This document shows positions 29,221 through 37,801 of a stretch of DNA of 64,000 bases, piece after piece. A program made the translations under genes and the position numbers. The DNA is from Pseudoalteromonas undina (lineage in GTDB: Bacteria > Pseudomonadota > Gammaproteobacteria > Enterobacterales > Alteromonadaceae). The stretch covers positions 186,001-250,000 of the forward strand of contig NZ_AHCF03000004.1 in the NCBI RefSeq assembly GCF_000238275.3. The letters are read 5' to 3'. Positions within the stretch are counted from its first letter, which is position 1. Each line of letters starts with the position of its first letter. The notes beneath the pieces are model-generated. The model was given only the letters and a program-made list of their open reading frames with translations, made no database searches and was not told the origin of the DNA.

Positions 29221-30174
29221 CTAGCGTATTTTTTTTGTTTGCTCACCTGACGCTTCGCTATTTGAAGCCGGTACTGGGCTTTTTTTACGAATAACCTTTA
29301 TTTTCGGCTCAGCAATAATTTGATTGTTATTATTGCTTTCTTGTAATTCATCTAACTGTGCTTGGCGATATTTTTCACGTAGTACTTCAAATTCTGTTCG
29401 TCTTAACTGGTTATCGCGAATAGCGTTAGCTTGCATACTACTAGGGTAGGTTTGTAATAAGGTTGTCGCAATTTTTTCTGCTTCTTCAATTTTACCCATT
29501 CGTTGTTTAACCAAATAGCCAAGCAACAAAGCGCGAGAAGAAACTTGTGCGGTATCGTCATAACGTTTTATTAAGTTACTGGCTTTGTATAAATCACTTT
29601 TTGCGTAATATAAAGCGGCTAAACTTATTAATGTAGATGCGCGTTGCGAACTATGGTTTAGCGCCTGCTGAAAATAGCTTTCGGCGTTAGTGAAATCGTT
29701 AAACTCAATAGCACATAGGGCCAAATTTTCATAGCTTTGTGCTACACGAATATAACTGGGTATTTCAATCGCTTTTAAAAACTGATCGGTGGCGCGGTCA
29801 TACTCATTAATACTGCACAAAAACGTGCCGTAGTTGTTTAAGGTGTTAGGATCATTTGGCTTAATGGCCAACGCTTTTTGATAGGCTTTGTCGGCTAATC
29901 CGTTCTCGCCAACTTGTTGGTAATAGTATGCTAAAGAGTAGTGTACTTCGGGTAAGTTTGGGGCGTACTCGCTGGCACGTTCTAAGTTATATTTCGCTTG
30001 AGAGTTATTGCCTGTATTTAAATACTGTAATGCCAATGCTATGCGCGTGCGAGCTGCACCATCGTTATTAATTTTATTCTCGAGGACCGGTTTATCGCTG
30101 CCGTTGTAACTATTCTCGGTAACACAACCGCTTAAAAACAGTGTTGATAGTGCTAACGTAAGTAAAGATCGCAT
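29221..30174 (-). CDS. pilF: Type IV pilus biogenesis/stability lipoprotein PilF (PilW)
   Basis: PilF is the outer-membrane lipoprotein pilotin that assists PilQ secretin assembly. The signal sequence ends in the lipobox LFLSGC (Cys17). Several TPR repeats follow, for example VHYSLAYYYQQVGENGLADK and LNNYGTFLCSINEYDRA. The 317-residue length is longer than the common 250 or so because of an extra basic C-terminal tail ending QTKKIR. It is 114 bp downstream of rlmN and precedes rodZ, the conserved order. Confidence 0.88.
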   Translation of the reverse strand: MRSLLTLALSTLFLSGCVTENSYNGSDKPVLENKINNDGAARTRIALALQYLNTGNNSQAKYNLERASEYAPNLPEVHYSLAYYYQQVGENGLADKAYQKALAIKPNDPNTLNNYGTFLCSINEYDRATDQFLKAIEIPSYIRVAQSYENLALCAIEFNDFTNAESYFQQALNHSSQRASTLISLAALYYAKSDLYKASNLIKRYDDTAQVSSRALLLGYLVKQRMGKIEEAEKIATTLLQTYPSSMQANAIRDNQLRRTEFEVLREKYRQAQLDELQESNNNNQIIAEPKIKVIRKKSPVPASNSEASGEQTKKIR

Positions 30175-30219
30175 TACTTTGTCTCTTTATTTATATCCAT
30201 AACCTCTATCTTACCTCAA

Positions 30220-30271
30220 AGCCTTTGTGTTGCATCATTTATTTAAAAATAAACGATATATCACAAAGGCT
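30220..30271 (-). other. Compound hairpin between rlmN and pilF
   Basis: AGCCTTTGTG (30220-30229) and CACAAAGGCT (30262-30271) form a perfect outer 10-bp stem. Inside it TTTATTTAA and AAATAAA can form a second stem. No U-tract follows, so a processing or stability element is likelier than a terminator. Confidence 0.4.
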
Positions 30272-30288
30272 CTTGATTACTCAAAAAA

Positions 30289-31419
30289 TTAGGCTTGATG
30301 AATATTCACTGCAATTGCATTGTCATCACGCATTTTCTTTTTCGCCATACGCTTCGTACGATCTACAACATCGCCAGCTAGTTGACCACAGGCAGCATCA
30401 ATGTCATCTCCTCGGGTACGACGAACAATACAGGTAATCCCCGCAGCTTGTAATACTTTAGAGAAACGATCAATTCGACTGTTGCTTGAACGAGTATATT
30501 CATTACCTGGGAATGGGTTAAATGGAATAAGGTTTACCTTAGAGGGTGTTCCTTTTAACGTTTTAACTAGTTCATGAGCCTGATCAGTACTATCGTTCAC
30601 GCCGTTAAGCATTACATATTCAATAGTCACATCTTTGTTGGCTTTTGAACCGTCAATGTAACGACGACACGCAGCTAGAAACTCTTCAATTGGGTATTTT
30701 TTATTGATCGGTACTAAAATATCACGCAGGGCGTTATCTGGCGCATGCAGTGAAATTGCCAGTGCAACGTCTATTTTTTCTTTCAATAAATCAAGGGCAG
30801 GTACCACACCTGAAGTGCTTAATGTAACGCGGCGTTTAGATAAACCAAAGCCCCAGTCGTCCATCATTAATTCCATCGCCGGTACCACGTTTTTAACGTT
30901 AAGTAACGGCTCGCCCATACCCATCATCACTACGTTAGTGACAGGACGTTTTTCGCTGTTGCCATCAAGGCCAATATCTTTGGCTACTCGCCATACTTGG
31001 CCAATAATTTCAGACACTTTTAAGTTACGGTTAAAGCCTTGTTGAGCTGTTGAGCAAAAAGTACATTCTAGTGCACAGCCCACTTGAGAAGAAACACACA
31101 AGGTGGCGCGATCTTTTTCTGGGATCCAAACTGCTTCAACTTCTTGACCGCCTTCTAAAACGAGTGCGTATTTGATGGTACCGTCGCTGGCTTGTTGGCG
31201 AACTGATATTTCTGGTGCAACAATTTCGCATTCATTTTTAAGCTTTTCTTTTAGCTTTTTGTTTACGTTACTCATTTCGTCGAAATTATCTACGCCAAAA
31301 TGATAAATCCATTTCATCACCTGATCGCCACGGAATGGCTTTTCACCGAATGATACAAATAGCTCTCGCATTGCATCTCGGTTTAAATCTAATAAGTTAA
31401 TCTTTTTTTGCTCGGTCAT
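30289..31419 (-). CDS. rlmN: Dual-specificity RNA methyltransferase RlmN
   Basis: RlmN makes C2-methyladenosine at 23S rRNA A2503 and tRNA A37 by radical SAM chemistry. The cluster motif CALECTFC gives Cys115, Cys119 and Cys122. [10 protein letters not shown] follows, and the methyl-carrying cysteine lies in [13 protein letters not shown] near the C-terminus. The length of 376 residues is typical. It is 183 bp downstream of ndk across a terminator, so it probably has its own promoter. Confidence 0.97.
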   Translation of the reverse strand: MTEQKKINLLDLNRDAMRELFVSFGEKPFRGDQVMKWIYHFGVDNFDEMSNVNKKLKEKLKNECEIVAPEISVRQQASDGTIKYALVLEGGQEVEAVWIPEKDRATLCVSSQVGCALECTFCSTAQQGFNRNLKVSEIIGQVWRVAKDIGLDGNSEKRPVTNVVMMGMGEPLLNVKNVVPAMELMMDDWGFGLSKRRVTLSTSGVVPALDLLKEKIDVALAISLHAPDNALRDILVPINKKYPIEEFLAACRRYIDGSKANKDVTIEYVMLNGVNDSTDQAHELVKTLKGTPSKVNLIPFNPFPGNEYTRSSNSRIDRFSKVLQAAGITCIVRRTRGDDIDAACGQLAGDVVDRTKRMAKKKMRDDNAIAVNIHQA

Positions 31420-31544
31420 GTAACAACCTCAATCGGTGGCGGTGATGGTAAAAATTTACAAGGACGAATTGTACACAATTCATCCACTATAATCATTAAG
31501 TAAAACATCATAAATAAACGGCTAATACTTTACGTAATGACTAA

Positions 31545-31566
31545 AAAAGGGCTCGAAAGCCCTTTT
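31545..31566 (-). terminator. Intrinsic terminator of ndk
   Basis: AAAAGGGCT and AGCCCTTTT form a 9-bp stem with a tetraloop, followed on the minus strand by further T residues. It lies 37 bp past the ndk stop codon. Confidence 0.85.
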
Positions 31567-31602
31567 CATACTTTGCATCACAGGGTTAGCTGTGAACTCG
31601 AA

Positions 31603-32034
31603 TTAACGAGTACGTGGGCAAAGTTCTTCGTCAGCGAAGAAGTACGCGATTTCGCGAGCAGCAGATTCAACAGCGTCAGAACCGTGAACCGCATTTTCGT
31701 CGATGCTATCAGCGTAGTCTGCACGTAAAGTACCAGCTAGTGCTTCAGCAGGGTTAGTAGCACCCATGATTTCACGGTTTTTAAGAACAGCGTTTTCGCC
31801 TTCAAGAACGGTAACCATTACTGGGCCAGAAGTCATGAAAGATACTAAAGCGCCAAAGAAAGGACGTTCGCTGTGTTCAGCGTAGAAACCTTCAGCTTTC
31901 TCTTGTGAAAGGTGAACCATTTTAGCTGCAACGATTTTAAGACCCGCAGTTTCGAAACGGTTGTAGATTGCGCCGATGTGGTTTTTAGCAACTGCATCAG
32001 GTTTTACGATTGAAAAAGTACGCTCTAAAGCCAT
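31603..32034 (-). CDS. ndk: Nucleoside diphosphate kinase
   Basis: Ndk equalises nucleoside triphosphate pools using a phospho-histidine intermediate. The sequence begins [18 protein letters not shown], and the catalytic histidine is in [17 protein letters not shown]. At 143 residues it is the standard bacterial form. It is divergent from the PAS chemoreceptor gene across 269 bp and is terminated before rlmN. Confidence 0.97.
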   Translation of the reverse strand: MALERTFSIVKPDAVAKNHIGAIYNRFETAGLKIVAAKMVHLSQEKAEGFYAEHSERPFFGALVSFMTSGPVMVTVLEGENAVLKNREIMGATNPAEALAGTLRADYADSIDENAVHGSDAVESAAREIAYFFADEELCPRTR

Positions 32035-32303
32035 CTTTGTGCTCCAATAATTTAAATAAAAGGTTGAATATTAACGGGCGCGAATTATACGCGTTTTAGT
32101 CGAAAAAACCTAATTTATTCTACGTTGACGAATATTTTAATTTAACAACCTATACTTACTGAACTAAAAAAGTGGCTATAACGTTAATATGAGTTTATAA
32201 ATTAGTGCCACATCTGATTTGTATTTTTTTAGTCATAGCGATTATCAATGCGTCTATCGACTCCAAATGCATGAAGAATACATGCAAACTTTAAGGTAAA
32301 AAT

Positions 32304-33629
32304 ATGTTTTTTAACCAACCTTTAAAAACTCAAATTGCTGATTTACAAAGTAAGCTTTCTGTGAGGGAGCAGGTTAAGCAAAGTTTAGACAGTGAAATGC
32401 TGGTATTAGAGCTTGATAAACAAGGCGCTATTTTAAGACAAAATAAAAACTTTGAGCGAGAGTTTAACTACTCAAATAATAAAATAATTAATAAAAACAT
32501 TTTAGATTTCATTTCAGAAAATGCGAGAAATAACGCTGATTTTCATGCCTTTAAAAAAGCGTTAAGTAAAGCCGAACATTTTGCTGGCGCTATTCAAGTA
32601 TCTCACGAAAACGGACAACGAGATTGGTTACGCTGTATTTTACACCCGATAAAAAATGAGCAAGGTCAGCTTGAGTATTTAACCCTGCATTGCACTGTGC
32701 TTACACAAATAATTGAAAGCTCGAGAGAAAACGAAGATTTAATCAAAGCATTGCATCGTTCAACAGCGGTTATTGAGTTCGATACTCAGGGTATGGTTCT
32801 GCGTGTTAATGACAACTTCTTAAAAAGTATGAGTTATTCAAGACAAGATGTGGTGGGCAAACATCATGGTATGTTCTGTGATGAGCAAGAAGCGAGTAGT
32901 AAAGAGTATCAAGTCTTCTGGCAACGGTTGCGCAATGGCGAGTTTATTGCGAGCAGATTTAAACGTATTGATAAGCACGGTCATGAGGTGTGGTTAGAAG
33001 CATCATATAATCCGATTTTTAATGAAGCCAATGAGCTCTACAAAGTAGTAAAATTTGCCACGGTGATCACTGATCAAGTAGAAAGAGAACTGGCTACAGA
33101 GCAAGCGGCAAATATTGCGCATGGCACCTCTATCGAAACTGACAATAACGCGGATAAAGGCGCGGAGGTGGTACAAAAAACTGTACAGGTTATGAACGAA
33201 TTGTCGGTACAAATGGAGCAAGCTGCTCAAGAAATTTCAGCATTAGATAAACAATCGCAACTTATTGCGAGCATAGTGCAGAGTATTAGCAGCATTGCTG
33301 ATCAAACTAATTTATTGGCGCTTAATGCGGCTATTGAGGCCGCGCGTGCTGGCGAGCAAGGCCGTGGGTTTGCGGTGGTGGCTGATGAAGTGCGTTTACT
33401 TGCCTCAAGAACCAGTAAAGCTACCGAAGAAATAGTGGATGTTGTACAGCAAAACCAAAATTTAACTCAATCAACCGTTGCTGTAATTGAGCAAGGTAAA
33501 AATAAAGCGCAACAAGGCTTAGACCTTTCCAAAGAATCTGGTGATGTAATGAGTGATATTAAAAAAGGCGCGCAACAAGTTGTTGATGCCGTTAGTCAAT
33601 TCTCGAACCAATTAAGCAGTAAAAAATAA
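32304..33629 (+). CDS. Cytoplasmic PAS-PAS methyl-accepting chemotaxis protein
   Basis: The receptor has no signal peptide or membrane segment. Two PAS domains (about residues 40-150 and 160-275) carry typical ends such as [17 protein letters not shown] short signalling domain holds the conserved hairpin tip with [20 protein letters not shown]. It is therefore a soluble chemoreceptor probably sensing an internal redox or ligand state. Aer-like FAD binding is possible but no residue proves it. I looked for a sigma-28 promoter upstream and did not find one. Confidence 0.88.
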   Translation: MFFNQPLKTQIADLQSKLSVREQVKQSLDSEMLVLELDKQGAILRQNKNFEREFNYSNNKIINKNILDFISENARNNADFHAFKKALSKAEHFAGAIQVSHENGQRDWLRCILHPIKNEQGQLEYLTLHCTVLTQIIESSRENEDLIKALHRSTAVIEFDTQGMVLRVNDNFLKSMSYSRQDVVGKHHGMFCDEQEASSKEYQVFWQRLRNGEFIASRFKRIDKHGHEVWLEASYNPIFNEANELYKVVKFATVITDQVERELATEQAANIAHGTSIETDNNADKGAEVVQKTVQVMNELSVQMEQAAQEISALDKQSQLIASIVQSISSIADQTNLLALNAAIEAARAGEQGRGFAVVADEVRLLASRTSKATEEIVDVVQQNQNLTQSTVAVIEQGKNKAQQGLDLSKESGDVMSDIKKGAQQVVDAVSQFSNQLSSKK

Positions 33630-33736
33630 CTTAAATCTGCTGCTCTTCATTTATTATCGTAGAAGAGAAATTTTGATGATCTTGATCAAGGTTTCTCTTT
33701 TGCCCCCTCATTATACTTGCGCGGTTTATTTTCCTT

Positions 33737-33900
33737 AATACCAATTCGCTTAATTAAGTGGTCTATTTTGAGGCTGGAAAAACGTGTTGATAGCTAGGCA
33801 AAAAAATTGCTATTTATTTGTTCTAAATGAGATTTTTTTAACGCAGGTAGCGACACGTTTAGCCCCGTAAAATGATTAAGTATTATTGCGGGTTGGTATA
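33737..33900. repeat. MITE-like element with imperfect terminal inverted repeats
   Basis: The left end AATACCAATTCGC (33737-33749) and right end GCGGGTTGGTATA (33888-33900) are inverted repeats matching at 10 of 13 positions. The 164-bp body holds CTTAATTAAG near the left end and AT-rich, non-coding sequence. I recall similar intergenic segments in marine Alteromonadales, but cannot verify copies. It lies upstream of trhP and may carry or disturb its promoter. Confidence 0.5.
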
Positions 33901-33947
33901 ATTATTCATGCAACCGACTTGAACTCGGTTCGATGTATGGAGCGCAC

Positions 33948-35333
33948 ATGTCAGCAGTTACTTCTTCAACCCCGTTTATTCCTGAACTACTTTGTCCAGC
34001 AGGTAGCTTAAAAAACATGCGTTATGCCTTTGCCTATGGGGCAGACGCTGTTTATGCAGGCCAACCTCGTTACAGTTTAAGGGTTCGCAACAACGAATTT
34101 GATTTAGATACATTACAACTAGGTATTAACGAAGCACATGCGCTAAATAAAAAGTTTTATGTAGTGTCTAATATTGCCCCACACAATGCGAAAGTAAAGT
34201 CGTATTTACGTGATATAGAGCCAGTAATTGCTATGAAGCCGGATGCATTGATCATGTCCGATCCGGGTTTAATAATGCTAGTACGTGAAAAATGGCCTGA
34301 TATGCCAATTCATTTGTCGGTTCAAGCCAATGCAGTTAATTTTGCAAGCGTAAAATTTTGGGCTAAGCAGGGGATTGAACGGGTAATTTTATCTCGTGAG
34401 TTATCGCTTGAAGAAATAAGTGAAATTCGCTCTTTATGCCCAGAAACAGAACTAGAAGTATTTGTCCATGGTGCTCTGTGTATGGCCTATTCAGGGCGCT
34501 GTTTACTCTCAGGCTATATTAATAAGCGCGATCCTAACCAAGGCACGTGCACTAATGCGTGTCGTTGGGAATACGATGTTAAACCTGGCACTGAGAACGA
34601 AACCGGTGAAATGGTACATAAAATCGATCCTAAAACGGTTATACCTACGTTAGGTGAAGGCGCGCCAAGTAACGATGTATTTATGCTTGAAGAGCAAGGC
34701 CGCCCAGGTGAATACATGCCCGCATTTGAAGACGAGCATGGTACTTATATCATGAACTCAAAAGACTTACGCGCCGTGCAATACGTAGAGCAGCTAACAA
34801 AAATGGGGGTGTATAGCTTAAAAATAGAAGGGCGTACTAAGTCATTTTATTATGTTGCGCGTACCGCTCAGGTGTATCGTAAAGCGATTGACGACGCCGT
34901 TGCAGGTAGACCATTCGATGCTGATTTATTCAAAACTCTTGAGAACCTAGCGCACCGTGGTTACACCGAAGGATTTTTAAAGCGCCACGCCCACCAAGAT
35001 TATCAAAATTACGAATACGGCCATTCAGTTTCTACCAAGCAGCAATTTGTAGGTGAAGTACTTGGTCGTAATGTTAATGGTTTAGTTGAAATAGATGTAA
35101 AAAATAAATTTTGTGTTGGTCATTCATTAGAGCTAATGACGCCAAAAGGCAATATTAGCTTTACCCTTGAGAGTATGGAAAACAAAAAAGGCGAAAGTAT
35201 TACTGATGCTAAAGGCTCTGGCCATATCGTAAAAATTCCACTGCCTGACACTATCGATTTAGAGCACGCCATACTGATGCGCAACTTGGATGAAAACCAA
35301 GACACCCGCAATCCTTTCAAACAAGCTGTTTAA
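33948..35333 (+). CDS. trhP: tRNA 5-hydroxyuridine synthase TrhP (U32 peptidase-like)
   Basis: TrhP (formerly YegQ) uses prephenate in forming 5-hydroxyuridine at the wobble position of tRNAs. The TIM-barrel start ELLCPAGSLKNMRYAFAYG is present, as is FVHGALCMAYSGRCLLSGY, and cysteines in GTCTNACRWEY are likely iron-sulfur ligands. The sequence closely follows E. coli YegQ from memory. I chose the ATG at 33948 because GGAG lies 5 nt upstream; the ATG at 33933 is the alternative. yfhL follows 10 bp later, its known electron partner. Confidence 0.93.
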   Translation: MSAVTSSTPFIPELLCPAGSLKNMRYAFAYGADAVYAGQPRYSLRVRNNEFDLDTLQLGINEAHALNKKFYVVSNIAPHNAKVKSYLRDIEPVIAMKPDALIMSDPGLIMLVREKWPDMPIHLSVQANAVNFASVKFWAKQGIERVILSRELSLEEISEIRSLCPETELEVFVHGALCMAYSGRCLLSGYINKRDPNQGTCTNACRWEYDVKPGTENETGEMVHKIDPKTVIPTLGEGAPSNDVFMLEEQGRPGEYMPAFEDEHGTYIMNSKDLRAVQYVEQLTKMGVYSLKIEGRTKSFYYVARTAQVYRKAIDDAVAGRPFDADLFKTLENLAHRGYTEGFLKRHAHQDYQNYEYGHSVSTKQQFVGEVLGRNVNGLVEIDVKNKFCVGHSLELMTPKGNISFTLESMENKKGESITDAKGSGHIVKIPLPDTIDLEHAILMRNLDENQDTRNPFKQAV

Positions 35334-35343
35334 CGGGTAAATC

Positions 35344-35589
35344 ATGGCTCTACTCATAAATAGCAAATGCATTAACTGTGATATGTGCGATCCAGAGTGC
35401 CCAAATGAAGCAATTTATATGGGCGCTAAAATTTACCAAATAGACCCTGAAAAATGCACAGAATGTGTGGGTCATTACGACAAGCCAACTTGCGTGAGTG
35501 TATGCCCGATAGATTGCATAAAGCCCGACCCTAATCATCGAGAAAGTGTGGACGAACTGGCTGAAAAGTATGTGAGATTGTTAGGTTAG
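35344..35589 (+). CDS. yfhL: YfhL-type 4Fe-4S ferredoxin
   Basis: The 81-residue protein carries two ferredoxin clusters, with CINCDMCDPECPNEA for the first and an insertion-bearing CTECVGHYDKPTCVSVCP for the second, as in YfhL. YfhL is needed with TrhP for tRNA wobble hydroxylation in E. coli. Here the two genes are adjacent, which is strong context for the same job. Start: ATG at 35344, 10 bp after trhP, with GGTAA as a weak ribosome site. Confidence 0.92.
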   Translation: MALLINSKCINCDMCDPECPNEAIYMGAKIYQIDPEKCTECVGHYDKPTCVSVCPIDCIKPDPNHRESVDELAEKYVRLLG

Positions 35590-35870
35590 TTGCTCAATAA
35601 GTAGATTAACGATCTGTTTTTATTAGAAAGCTAAGTGCATTGTAACTAATTAGTTGCTGTGATTGTTGTTATAGTTCTCAATATCTCAACAATTAAAGAA
35701 GGCTTTGTAGTGCACTTAAGCGAAACTAAAAGTATAAAGAGTTTCTTTGGTACCCGTGTTTATTTAAGTATATGGCCGTAGCTTAAAATAATTTAATAGC
35801 AAAAAAGTGAAGCCTCAAATATACAGTGTCATAAAGTATTATAGGTTTATTGAAAATAAGAGATGGCTTT

Positions 35871-36590
35871 ATGAATACGTTATACATTACAGGTGCTGGA
35901 GTGAGTGCCGCTAGTGGCATTCCTACTTTTCGTGGTGAGGATGGCTTTTGGACCATTGGTAGTAAAAATTATACGCCGATGGAAATGGCCAGTCGCGCAA
36001 TGTATGAAAATAACCCGAGTGAGTTTTTAGCTTGGTATTATCATCGCTTTGCAACTTACCGTAATCATGGCCCTAATGAAGTGCATCATTGGCTTAGTGA
36101 TAAAAACTTAATTACCCAAAATATTGATGGGCTAGATGGTAAGGCGGGTAATAAAAATTACATTGCGATTCATGGTCGGCTTGATCAAATGACGCTGTTT
36201 CACCATCAGGGGGATGATGTTACACCACAAACAACTCCTTGGGATAACGTAGACGAAAGCAGTTTACATGCTTCACTACTGGAGTTGTTTAAAATTGAAA
36301 ATCAGCAGCCTATGCTTAATCAATCATTAAAACCTTATGTGTTGTTATTTGATGAATACTACACTGAGCTTTATCGTATTAGTGAAGCACAATCGCGGAT
36401 GCTTGCGGCTGATAAAATGGTATTCATGGGAACCTCTTTTAGTGTGAATATTACCCAAATGGCACTAGATATTGCACGTAATTATGCTATTCCAATTGAA
36501 ATTGTTGACCCTGAACCTACTCATGTACTGCACTCAAATGTAAGTTATAAAAAAATGACTGCATTGGAGTACATACAGCAACAAGGTTAA
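35871..36590 (+). CDS. Sirtuin-like protein lacking the zinc ribbon
   Basis: The Rossmann-fold motif ITGAGVSAASGIPTFRG (residues 6-22), the NAD-site QNIDGLDG (Gln83-Gly90) and the catalytic-type His101 in AIHG identify a Sir2 family protein. The four zinc cysteines that normally follow the HG motif are absent, and the 239-residue protein contains no cysteine at all. The later nucleotide-site GTSFSVN is present. It may be a structurally simplified deacylase, ADP-ribosyltransferase or NAD hydrolase. I start at ATG 35871; a TTG at 35850 is unlikely. Confidence 0.85.
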   Translation: MNTLYITGAGVSAASGIPTFRGEDGFWTIGSKNYTPMEMASRAMYENNPSEFLAWYYHRFATYRNHGPNEVHHWLSDKNLITQNIDGLDGKAGNKNYIAIHGRLDQMTLFHHQGDDVTPQTTPWDNVDESSLHASLLELFKIENQQPMLNQSLKPYVLLFDEYYTELYRISEAQSRMLAADKMVFMGTSFSVNITQMALDIARNYAIPIEIVDPEPTHVLHSNVSYKKMTALEYIQQQG

Positions 36591-36744
36591 CTAGGTAACT
36601 AGGTTATATATTGCTGCTGGTATACATAATTTATTATGCGTTATTAATAATCAGTACAGCTTACATTATGTTATTGTTGGCATTTAATTCACGCTGGTAC
36701 TCGTTATTTTAGGTACTTAAATACATTATAAGAAGTCGGTAGCA

Positions 36745-37560
36745 ATGTTAAGTATTTCTCTTGGGCCTTTGGTTATTTCTATTTCACAGTTAATTATTTT
36801 TTTAGGGTTAGGCATTTTCTGGGGGCTTACCTATTTATTGACGCGTCAACACCCATTACAAAAAGCGATTTTAGACACAGTCTTTAAAGCGATTGTTGTG
36901 GGCTTTCTAGTCTCGCGTTTAGCGTTTGTGTTTACCATGTGGGATGCCTATCAAGGTAACTGGTGGCAGCTTTTTAATATTAGCGACGGTGGCTTTATTG
37001 GTTATTATGGCTGGCTCAGCGGTATAGTTGTTTTAGCGTTTTATGCGCGTGGTAAAAAAGCGGTAATGAAAAACTACGCTATTGCTGGGTTTGTAGGTTT
37101 TTGTTCAATGATTATTCCTAACTTTGCACTGTCTATTTATCAAACGGGTGTGCAGTTACCACAGTCTGTTGTGCATAACATTCAAGGCCAGCAAGTTAAC
37201 TTACAAAACTTTAAAGGTAAGCCGGTGGTTATTAACTTTTGGGCGTCGTGGTGTCCGCCGTGTCGAAAAGAAATGCCGGTGCTACAAGCGGCTCAAAAAA
37301 ATAACCCAAATATTACGGTGGCGTTTGTCAATCAAGGTGAAGACTTACACACGGTAAAAGCGTTCCTTAATGAACAGCAACTCGACCTTAATCATGTGTT
37401 TTTTGACCAAAGCAGTAATGTGAGTCGCGAATCAGGTGCTGCGGGCTTACCAACCACTTTGTTTTATAATAGCCAAGGTGAGTTAGTCACCAGTCATATG
37501 GGAGAACTTTCTCATGCGAGTTTAGGTTATTATATTCAGGCTATTAGTGATAACAAATAA
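36745..37560 (+). CDS. Lgt-like membrane domain fused to a TlpA-type thioredoxin
   Basis: Residues about 1-130 form four membrane helices that resemble the middle of prolipoprotein diacylglyceryl transferase (FLVSRLAFVF and ISDGGFIGYYGWLSG correspond to the GARL and DGG...GG blocks). The position of the Lgt catalytic histidine is Tyr here, so transferase activity is unlikely. Residues about 140-271 are a TlpA/ResA-like thioredoxin with VVINFWASWCPPCRKEMP (Cys170, Cys173) and the cis-proline region GLPTTLFYN. The domain probably faces the periplasm, anchored by the Lgt-like part. A hairpin follows the gene at 37594. Confidence 0.82.
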   Translation: MLSISLGPLVISISQLIIFLGLGIFWGLTYLLTRQHPLQKAILDTVFKAIVVGFLVSRLAFVFTMWDAYQGNWWQLFNISDGGFIGYYGWLSGIVVLAFYARGKKAVMKNYAIAGFVGFCSMIIPNFALSIYQTGVQLPQSVVHNIQGQQVNLQNFKGKPVVINFWASWCPPCRKEMPVLQAAQKNNPNITVAFVNQGEDLHTVKAFLNEQQLDLNHVFFDQSSNVSRESGAAGLPTTLFYNSQGELVTSHMGELSHASLGYYIQAISDNK

Positions 37561-37593
37561 TAGTGTTTGTTGTTTGATCTAGTTACTCCTTCC

Positions 37594-37623
37594 TAAGCAG
37601 CTAAATAGTTATTTTGCTGCTTA
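37594..37623 (+). terminator. Hairpin after the Lgt-like/TlpA gene
   Basis: TAAGCAGC (37594-37601) and GCTGCTTA (37616-37623) form a perfect 8-bp stem, with TAAATA and TATTTT nearly pairing inside. The following sequence is only moderately T-rich, so it is a weak terminator candidate. Confidence 0.5.
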
Positions 37624-37713
37624 ACTTCTTGTTTATATTTGAATTGACTATTTATTGGCAAGGTATTCAGTTATTCATCAGTTTGCATTAACAAGCTATT
37701 AAGCTTGGTTATG

Positions 37714-37783
37714 TAAAATACAGCTACTTTTTTCGTACCATCTTTAGCTAGTACGATCATCTTTAAGTATTAACTGTATTTTA
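37714..37783 (+). promoter_or_regulatory. Nested inverted repeats upstream of the TonB receptor
   Basis: TAAAATACAG (37714-37723) and CTGTATTTTA (37774-37783) are perfect inverted repeats. Inside them CGTAC (37734-37738) and GTACG (37751-37755) repeat the pattern. The structure ends 19 bp before the start codon and could be an operator pair or a leader RNA stem. Confidence 0.4.
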
Positions 37784-37801
37784 AATGGAACTGTTAAAAC
37801 T

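Noticed and set aside
32035..32303. Sigma-28 promoter before the PAS chemoreceptor
   Set aside because: GCGATTAT occurs, but no TAAA stands 15 bp upstream.
37561..37801. Fur box before the TonB-dependent receptor
   Set aside because: No GATAATGATAATCATTATC-like sequence; the repeats present have a different pattern.
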